The notes under the pieces were generated by a model. That model searched no databases. It saw only the letters and a program-made list of their open reading frames with translations, and was not told the origin of the DNA. 64,000 bases of DNA from NCBI RefSeq assembly GCF_030272615.1, contig NC_081409.1:207871190-207935189 (forward strand), read 5' to 3'. Below are positions 56,061-64,000 of this stretch, piece by piece (position 1 is the stretch's first letter; each line of letters starts with the position of its first letter). The DNA is from Cryptomeria japonica. Its lineage: Eukaryota > Streptophyta > Pinopsida > Cupressales > Cupressaceae. The position numbers and the translations under genes were made by a program.

Positions 56061-57690
56061 CATTGTAATGTTAAATGGGAAATTGCACGGACGTAGAAAT
56101 ATTTGGTTGAAGAAATTGACTGGTTATAACTTGTACTCATAAAGGCCATGATTTCATATCTACATTGTAACTGTTAGTTCTGTTCAAAGTTCGTGTTGTA
56201 ATTTGTTTTAATTGAACTTCAAGTGTGCTTTTGGAAGGTAAAGTGATTACAAATGTAAATAAGTTTGACCTTCCATGGATGATTTTTTTTGTCTTTCCAT
56301 GTAGACATTAATGTTCATTGTATACATACATACTTATAATGGAAAGAGAGTAGAAAGTGTATTCTATTGATGAGCATGAGTCACAATGCCCGTGAGAACA
56401 AAATCCTCACTACAGCACATTTCATACAAGAGATTTATTAAAAGAGAACAAGAAGTATGTATGGATGATGATATGGTTCTTAATTGCTATCTAGTATGAT
56501 ATGATCAAGAATCTTTTTCTTTTTTGCATGCTAAATGAATTCCTTGTATTTGGGAAATGTCAATCTTTTTAATAGTTATTGCAGTACATTTTGTTAATGC
56601 TTGAGAATTTGGAATATTAAACAGATAATAATCAAGAAAACTATTTAAAACGATTAGTCTCTCAGTTAGTGTTAATAATCTGGAAGAGCTAGTCTTTTGT
56701 TGAAGTGAGTCTTTTGAGATCCACAAAAGCACCATTTCATCTCATGAGAGAACTACCTTCCAATATCATTTTTCATGAGGACTAATCTACGAAAATAAGG
56801 GGTGACTCGAGACCACTACCTTGTCGAATTCTTGTTACCATTTGGTCATCACAACAACCTATGCACAAGAAGGTCTTGTTGGTGTACATTTTATCATATA
56901 CCAAACACTTAGAATAAAATACCAAAAGGATACTCTATCCTCTCCTGAACAAAATCACTACTTGTGCCAAGATTGCGAGAAAGACCACAAGGCGACTCCA
57001 AGGTATATATGTGCGAACAAGCGACTTTAGTGTGATATCTGTTTGGGTAGTGTATGCTGAAAATCTCAAGGGGGACTTAAGTTTGTTAACTATTATCACT
57101 CACAGGTTGAACTTAGGCAGATTTAACAATTTATGCTCTATGTTTATGGATTTTCAATTTAAGACTTCAAAAAAAGATAAAAAAGGATGAAGGTTAAGGG
57201 ATTCTATATTACTTCTAAGCTATTCCTATGAACTCAAGAGATGGTATAGATTAGGTGAAACCTAGTAATGACACTGTTTCGCCACGTTTGGACAACTATG
57301 CAGAGCGGGTGCAATCTTCTAAGGTTGTGCTTATAATTTTCACACTTTTGAATAATACCAACAATTGAACAATATTATTCTAAGTAGAAGTTAAACATCC
57401 ACATAAAAGCTCAGACTAACTTTGCACATCAAATGAAAATCATTCATTCAAGAAAGGTATGAGCGAGATTTTACCTAGCTAAACTATCAAATCTATCATT
57501 CGTCTAACAACTTGAAACAAATTACTTAAGCAAATCTAATCTATTTGTTGAAGAGAGTATGTAACCATGCAACCATTTAGCAATAAAAAGATTTCAAAAC
57601 AATACTGATAATTAATATTTTATTACTCAAATAGCTCTATGCAACAATCTCATAAAACTCTCCACAACAATGAAATGAGAGAACGAGGGG
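56061..57690. other. Unassigned; right part probably R/U5 of element copy 3
   Basis: No convincing gene. By analogy with copy 1, the part from about 56877 (tgttggtgtacat) to 57690 may be R/U5 of the LTR carrying gene copy 3, but no target duplication confirms the end. Confidence 0.3.
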
Positions 57691-57700
57691 TTTATATAGA
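57691..57700 (-). promoter_or_regulatory. Putative TATA box downstream of gene copy 3
   Basis: On the - strand TCTATATAAA stands about 140 bp after the stop codon of copy 3, matching the layout of copies 1 and 2. Confidence 0.5.
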
Positions 57701-57838
57701 GTTTTGAAAGAGAAGTAAATGGCCGAGATCAATTTATGATCAATGGTCAAAATATAAACACACAACCCTAATTAGGGTTTCCCAAAATAATATCAAAGAT
57801 CAATTACAAGGGAGACAAGTGGCACGAGATGCTATTTT

Positions 57839-60800
57839 TTAGGATTGCACCCCTTTCTTCTGATATTCGATGAACCTGGACATAATCTGGTCAATCTCAT
57901 CCATGGAGACATGTGGCAATAGGTTGACTTTGAATTCTAATCCTTCCAAGTCATCGACGCACAAAGCAAAGGTGATTTCCCAGTCTACTTGTTGCTTCTG
58001 AAAGGCATCCCCGATGGAAAGAAGATTTGATATTTTAGCTAGGTGGTTTTTCAAGACCGGTTTGAGATGGGAAAGCAGATGTCATATATTTTGATCTTCA
58101 GATTCTCTAACTACATATCCCTCTCTTTGATTGTTTCTTTCTCAAGTACTTCTGCAACTATGAGACATTTCTTATCCCGAATGACTCTTATCCGCTTCTC
58201 TATTTTATCAACATCAATTTTCACTTTCTCCAAGACCTCATTCCTTGTAATCAGTGTTTAGAGCCAACTGTGGAAATCATAAGCAGCCCCTGCTTCAATT
58301 ATCTCTTGATTGACCAACTCTTGAGATGAGATTCCTCTGAGCTCTCTAAGGGATGAAATGATTTTATCTTGGACATCCTGTAAATCAGCTCATATTTCTA
58401 CCAAAGTCTCAATCCTAGAAAGAAAAGAGGAAGTTTGATCATATGCTGATGTGATCCCTTCTATGAACTTGACTGCTTCTTTTATACTCTCTATCCAATC
58501 TCTAGTTTCTCTGGTTGTTACTGCATCTTCCTCAAAACCTTTGACCACCTACTGTGAATCCAAAAGTAGGAAAGACTTTGGATTTGCTTGATTGAGTGGC
58601 TTGGTAGTCAAGTGTCAAATATAATCTCTTAGACGTTCTACTTCTTTCTTGTATTGTTGCTTCTTTTCTGTTTCTTCATCCAACTGTGCCTTTATGGATG
58701 TGACTGAATTGTCCAGATCTTCCTTTGCTTGGGCCTTTGTAGTTGGTCCCAAGTCAAAAGTGGTGATTTGAAACTCATGCAGACCAATGTCCCCCTTTGC
58801 CTTATCTACTTTAGGCATTGCTATTTGCATTGTGCTATTGCCCGTTTCATCTCTCTAGATGGTAGAATATCTCTTAGCCGGTTTCTTCACAACAATTTGC
58901 TCTAACCTGGCTAAGAAATTAGTCATGTCATCCTCTTTTGGCTCTTCCACTGCTTGTGTGTTCATTTTTAATCTTTCCCTCAACCATGCAGGAACAGTAG
59001 GTTGTTCAGCACCTTCCACTTCTTGGTCCTCTTTTGTTTCTTGGTCATGTGCAATTCCTTGGAGAGCGGAAATATTCCTTCTTGAAACTCTCATTTGCTT
59101 CAATATCTGTATCATGCTCTAATTCTAGGATTTCTATGCCAGTAGGTGATGGTGACTGTTCATCTTCTTGATGGACTAGTTCTGCATTTTATATATGGAC
59201 CGAAGAAGGAATTTCTATTTCAACCAATGATTCATCAATATTTAGTATATATTTCTCATTCCTTGATGTAGCAGAATGAGATGGTTCTATTCTCTGCCTT
59301 TTTTGAACAGGTTCTTCAATTTCAATTGCCTTTCCTTTCCTTTTAACATTCTTGCTTGGTCTGGCACCTAGAGTTGCTTCTTCATTCGAAGAATATCCTT
59401 CCATTGCTCCCATCAAGTTATAGGTCAAAGTTAAATTTTTCTTATTCAACCTTTGACATTGCCGACCAACCCACCACCTGGTATATATCATGACTAGTCT
59501 CATTAGGATGGTCAAGTCTATAGGATCTGGCTCTGACCACTTGATATGAGGAAGGGGTACATGCTCATCAAAGTCGAGTTGAGTATGTTTTCCGTCATCT
59601 TCCAGCTGATCGGGCACAAGGAAAAGTTCGGTCATCCTGATGAAATTGACTGACAACCTGAAACACATTCTTTTTTTGATATCAAATTCATCTTTTGCAT
59701 TTGCCCAATAGTCTTCTATATCCACTATATGTCTGAATTTTTCTTCCTTCGTTGATCTGATGTTATGGTGAGGGTCAAAATTAGCTCTGGATTGGTAGAA
59801 CGTAAAAGGGTACCATTGCATCTCTAGCTTGGCACTTTCAACTGCTTGTGTTGAACAAGATTCTTCCATATTTCCAATAAAGAATGGAAATGATACAACT
59901 GCCTTCTGCCTTATTCTTTTGAAGCTTTGATATGTCTCCACTTGTTTGAGAACTTTTAGCAAGACCATCCAGTTGGTTGGGTAGATTGGCAATCGGTAAG
60001 GACGACCAGTGAAACCTTGGATTCTGATATAGGTGAACTTTGGAAATTGGATAAACCAGGATCCGTACTTACTGATTAAACTTTTTGATTCATGAGAAAG
60101 TCTGTTGTGAGTACCTCCTTGCAACGTTCTAGTGATGTACATCAGAAATGCATCATGGGCTCAAAAACTTTTATCCTTAAGTTGCAGCCGAGGATAACAA
60201 TCATATGACTTGAACTCATTCTCCCCACTCCCTACTATGCCCTTACAAATCAGTCCCGAATATCTGTAGGTGGCTGCCAACAAATAAATAATGTAGGAAT
60301 TCATGTGGAATGTCTTTGTCATTTCCAAGCTGATCAACTACTCATGGAGATTGTCACTGATTATACGTGACCACTTGAACAACTTGGTTCTTGCAGTGAT
60401 CTCTTCCATGAAATAATACATCCATGTTTGGAACAATTGACCTTTAGAACTACCCATTATTCGATTTAGCAGTAGGACAAGATCTCCATATTCTTCCTTG
60501 AAGAATGGATGTAGAAAATACTTAAGTACTTTTCCATGAGGTCTCTTCTTCTCTAGCCAAAACTTATTCACATTCGCAGCACAAAGTTTGGATTGACTAT
60601 CATAAACCTTTTGGGCTTGCTCCTTAGTCTTATAGGTGGTTTTACTGTGCTTTGGTATGCCAAAAGTGTCTTGGATGGATAGTTCTAAAAGATTAGCCAG
60701 GACTCTTCCATCTGGTGCAATAATTTCTCTCGACTGTGCTTTATAGTGCAAAGCACATTCGACTATCAATTCAATATATTCCTGGGTTGGTGGAAACCCA

Positions 60801-60997
60801 ACTGCCTAGACAATTCCATTCTGCATCATCTTGCGAGCAATCGGTGTAGGAACGTGTTCATCATATCCATACATTCTTTTCTTGAATTCTTCCATATCAG
60901 CGTGCCCGAGACTTGTGTCGGCGATATTCTTCCATTTTGACTTGATTTTAGATTCCCGTTGCACTCCCTTGTTGGCGAACTTCATTGTTATTTGCAA
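57839..60997 (-). pseudogene. Unknown coiled-coil protein family, copy 3
   Basis: Fragments in order: MQITMKFANKG at the start (copy 1 begins MQLT), GHADMEEF, LLNRIMGSSKGQLFQTWMYYF (about 60450), WSRIISDNLHE, MYITRTLQGGT (shared with copy 2), PKFTYIRIQGF and LPIYPTN (about 59990), IEDYWANAKDEF (about 59710), IKWSEPDPIDL, a basic linker (KNVKRKGKA), GDIGLHEFQITTFDLG (about 58780), a Glu/Lys-rich coiled coil (EETEKKQQYKKEVERL), and C-terminal MDEIDQIMSRFIEYQ ending at TAA 57839. Several stops and shifts interrupt it. At roughly 1,050 codons it is close to copy 1 in length. Divergence between copies is large, so the family is old or fast evolving. Confidence 0.75.
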
Positions 60998-62336
60998 AAC
61001 ACATTAAACTTAACATTATTTCTAGAATTTAATTATGATTTTTAATTCTCTTTCCTAAAATTTTCACTTTCAGCCTGAAAAAAGGGGAATTTTTTTGAAA
61101 AAACAGATTGAAAGGTTTGGCCAAGAAATTGATACAATTAAGACAAAAGGGTGTGGAAATTCAGTCAAATTGGGGTTTTGAATCCTCTATATGACTGAAA
61201 TTTGCCTCTGATTCTGAAAATCTGTCTAAAATCAGAGAAAGTTTTTGATTTCTTCACCTCTAACACTAAGAAATTTCCACTTATGGATAATTCTTCTTCA
61301 AAAATCCAAAATTCATGAAATTTGAGAGAAGAGCTCTCCAAAATTCTCAACCTGATTAATCAATTATGGAGTGAATGGGTTGAGAATTTATGTAATTTTG
61401 GATTCCTAAACTTTGAAGTTTTATTTTATTTTTTTTAATTGTTTTTTTTAATTTTAAATAATTTATTATTAATATTATTATTATTATTATTACTCTTTCC
61501 AAAATGGAAAGTTTTATTTCCTCTCAAAAAATTAGATTTTATCCAGGAATCTTCTAGAACTTTCTAGAAATTTTGAATTTTGAAAATTTCTCTAAGTGTT
61601 GAAAATAATAATTTTGAAAATTATGGAAAATAAAATTATCTTCCAACTTGTTGGTCTAATTTCATGTGAATTGTGATCAGAATCTTATCCTCTTGGCATG
61701 ACAAATTTGTCCTCGAATTTTAGGTCTCTAGCTAGGTATCTTCACATATTCCATTAATGTTTGACTAATTGGAATGGATTTGAACTTGTGTTTGACAACC
61801 TTGCAAGGGTTTGTACAATTTATTCATGTCTTAGGGTCTGAAAAATTCAGACAATTTTGTCTCAATCTTGATGTCTTGGATCTGATTTTGTAAGAACTTT
61901 TGGTCAATCATCTTTAGGTGAGCCTTCATGTCTTGGTGAACTTGGACAATCATGCATCTCTTTTGTCTTGGACTATTTTTCTTGTACTTAGTGAATTTTG
62001 GGAGGAGTTGTGTTTGTTGTCCATGGTAAATTTCAGGATGAATCAGATAGTTTGTCTTTCTGTCACATCTTTTTGGCAAAGTTTATTCCATCTTTATGTG
62101 ATGCTTTATTTGTCCAATCCTAGGCAGACTTGGATGGTGTCAAATTTTTATGGAAAAGTTTTCATGCTTATACGTCTTCCTCTTGACATGGCGAAGTTCT
62201 CAATTTATTGGACAAAATCTTTGGACATCCGATAAACCCACGACATGAATCGAAACTCGACATGACTTAGTGAAATTTTTTGCAGTCCTAACAGGAGTTG
62301 GCATTTTGGAAAAATGGAAAAAATGTTGTTCTAACA
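60998..62336 (-). other. Leader of element copy 3 (putative U3 5' part)
   Basis: No gene is seen. A palindrome-like ttggggttttgaatcc at 61161 recalls the palindromes upstream of copy 1. On the - strand the right edge reads TGTTAGAACAACATTTTTTCC...TTTCCAAAATG, similar in pattern to the start of the copy 1 element (TGTTGTCCTCATTTTTG..TTTCCAAAAATG), so 62336 is a plausible element start. Confidence 0.4.
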
Positions 62337-62669
62337 TCATGTTAAGCATTTAATATAGAACGATAGAAAGGTTCTAACAGTTATGCAATATAAATAATTT
62401 TATGGATCTTGTGACACAAATTGTTGCATTTCATGTTCAACATAATGTGGAACCAATTTACTAATAATTCAATTGTTTACTAATAATTCAAAAACTAAAA
62501 TATAATTGTTTAATAATAATTCAAATTCACAATTAAAAATATGAAATAAGTATCCGTTCTGATTGACAAATTCAAGGAATACAATATCAAAAATCATCAA
62601 TGACAACTATAGTATTGCAAATTGTAATATGACTCAAGAACTGTAGTATAAATACCTATAAATTGATTG

Positions 62670-63540
62670 CTAATTCACTTCAGTGACCCAGTTCGAGGCT
62701 TCTATATCCCAAATGGACTCAAGATCCTGAAACTGACTAGTACTAACAGGTTCATCTTCATTCTGAGTCGGGTATTCAAAAATTTCTCCATCTGCATGGT
62801 GACTCTGAGTCTGCGATCTATCATTTGTCTCAACACTAGCAGTAGCACCACCAGCTTTTAAAGTGTTGCACAACCCTTGTCTTTCACGCATGGAATTCCA
62901 GATTGCCAGTGCCCTATCATATGGAAAATCTCCAACATTATACTAAGTTACAAACAACCTCAAGCAAGTTTCTAAATTTTTGTCTAATTTGTTTCCGATT
63001 TTTGATTTCAAAAGCCGCAATGCATTGAAAACTCTCTCATCTTCCATCGACCCCAATATCATTGTTTGACATAAATCAGCAAGTTTGAAATATTCTGGTA
63101 TTGCATAATGCAATACTTCACTCTGATCTATCATTTTCCAAAGCCTTGTGATTGATCCAGGTTCAAATGGATTCTCCAAGTTATCCAACTGTTGTTTCAT
63201 ACACAATGCAAAGCGTTTACATTGTTTTTTTAGATGGTCTGAATTTAAAATTCCTTCTATTGGTTGTCCATTGCAATATGCATCTTTCGAAAATGTCAAT
63301 ATCAATTCCTCTAGTTTTTAATGATACACCTTTGCGTCATTTGGATTATCTCCAATTGAATGCCAAAATTGAGGATACACACAACCCATGGCTTCAAGTA
63401 TTTCTTCTCGAGGGAATGTTTCATGAATCTCAGTTGAAAGTTCGGATGCAATAGACTTCAAATTATCACTAACAGATTTAACAATCTTGTCATAATCTTC
63501 CTTTTTAACTGGTAGTGCTCTGCCTCACTTGCTCGTCTTA
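62670..63540 (-). pseudogene. hAT-like protein, C-terminal half
   Basis: The reading gives KKEDYDKIVKSVSDNLKSIA (about 63500), FPREEILEAMGCVYPQFW, then after one stop LILTFSKDAYCNGQPIEG, and TRLWKMIDQSEVLHYAIPEYFKLADL followed by TMILGSMEDERVFNALRLLKSKIGNKLDKNLETCLRLFV. The last part is the hAT dimerisation region with its S-x-E-D-x-R-x-F core. After a TAG it continues NVGDFPYDRALAIWNSMRERQ to TAA 62670. Only two stops interrupt about 290 codons, so it is much better kept than the other hAT relics. The N-terminal part would lie right of the window or be lost. Confidence 0.75.
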
Positions 63541-64000
63541 GATTGGTGCATTGGTAGTTGAAATCCTTTTACAAAGACACATTACTCATTTTTTGCATTG
63601 AAATGTAAAAAATATTCAGCATGATTCAAATCTGTAATTATCTGCTACCTAAAAAAATTTCGGCTTCGTCTTGTTAGATCTGAATATATACCATCTAGGC
63701 CCAAGCATGTCATTTTACATAGAGTGCTATACTAATTGATATACATAGTTCTGTCTTGGGCTTTCTTAACAAGTTTGTTCATTGAATCCAGCATGGGGAG
63801 AAGACTAGCTAAAGTTAACAGTCTCTATATCACTTAACTTATGTAAGAGATTAGGAGTTTTGTCTATTGTGAGGCATTTCTCATACATTAGTCCGATCAA
63901 GGATTGATATTCTATTAGAACTCATTCTGCTGGTCCATGCAAGGAGATCCATTTCGTCTCAACATCCTTGGGAAGCTTGTTTCATGCTATTACTTCCTCA
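63541..64000. other. Unassigned window edge
   Basis: AT-rich sequence without a recognisable domain; probably the upstream part of the hAT-like gene or flanking noncoding DNA. Confidence 0.35.

Noticed and set aside
56872-62341. A complete TSD-flanked element around gene copy 3
   Set aside because: The right edge at 62336 looks right, but the following tcatg has no matching duplication at the candidate left edge (56877), so the unit is not proven.

Overview
The window looks like nuclear DNA of a gymnosperm, probably a conifer. It is AT-rich, dense with nested and decayed LTR retrotransposons, and holds a plant chloroplast-type gene whose short exons are separated by introns of 14.7 and 12.5 kb. 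No bacterial operons, rRNA, tRNA or CRISPR arrays were seen.

Host gene. Six consecutive coding exons on the + strand (27327-27423, 42122-42282, 54753-54818, 55110-55160, 55239-55343, 55425-55490) splice with GT/AG borders and preserved phase into about 180 C-terminal residues of a GDT1/UPF0016 cation transporter of the PAM71/CMT1 type (chloroplast Mn2+/Ca2+ transport). Its 5' exons were not found and probably lie left of the window. If so, 1-27326 is also intron and nearly everything else here sits in introns of this gene.

Left part (1-27326). After 2.8 kb of unassigned sequence comes solo LTR A1 (2799-11380, perfect 5-bp target duplication gtaac). It is split by a 6.78-kb element (4173-10953, perfect target duplication gtgtt). 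The inserted element has TG...CA ends, a TATA box and U5-like repeats, no pol, and one long gene of unknown function on the - strand. I read it as a giant solo LTR carrying a gene in its U3. Next is a decayed Tat-like Ty3/gypsy element (11493-19907) with gag, protease, an RNase H placed before reverse transcriptase, RT, a second RNase H, integrase and a clipped 3' LTR. Then follow a LINE RNase H relic, a second LTR of family A (23488-25256) and a copia-type LTR.

First giant intron (27424-42121): remnants of a gypsy gag, protease and RT, a BED-finger hAT relic, two LTRs with scattered GCAGYGATT motifs, and a second, broken copy of the unknown gene (37431-40593, - strand). Second giant intron (42283-54752): two truncated copia elements on the - strand, a hAT fragment fused to a copia integrase, and a 0.5-kb inverted duplication of copia gag.

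Right part (55491-64000): the 3' flank of the host gene, a third copy of the unknown gene (57839-60997, - strand) with its own downstream TATA box, and a hAT-like C-terminal coding relic.

The most interesting item is the three-member family of unknown, about 1,050-1,140-residue coiled-coil proteins, each followed by an LTR-like promoter, and in the best-preserved copy enclosed in a single TSD-flanked LTR-like unit. A second theme is that the U3 regions of several unrelated-looking LTRs here consist of tandem palindromic (hairpin) units, while their U5 and primer-site ends are shared.
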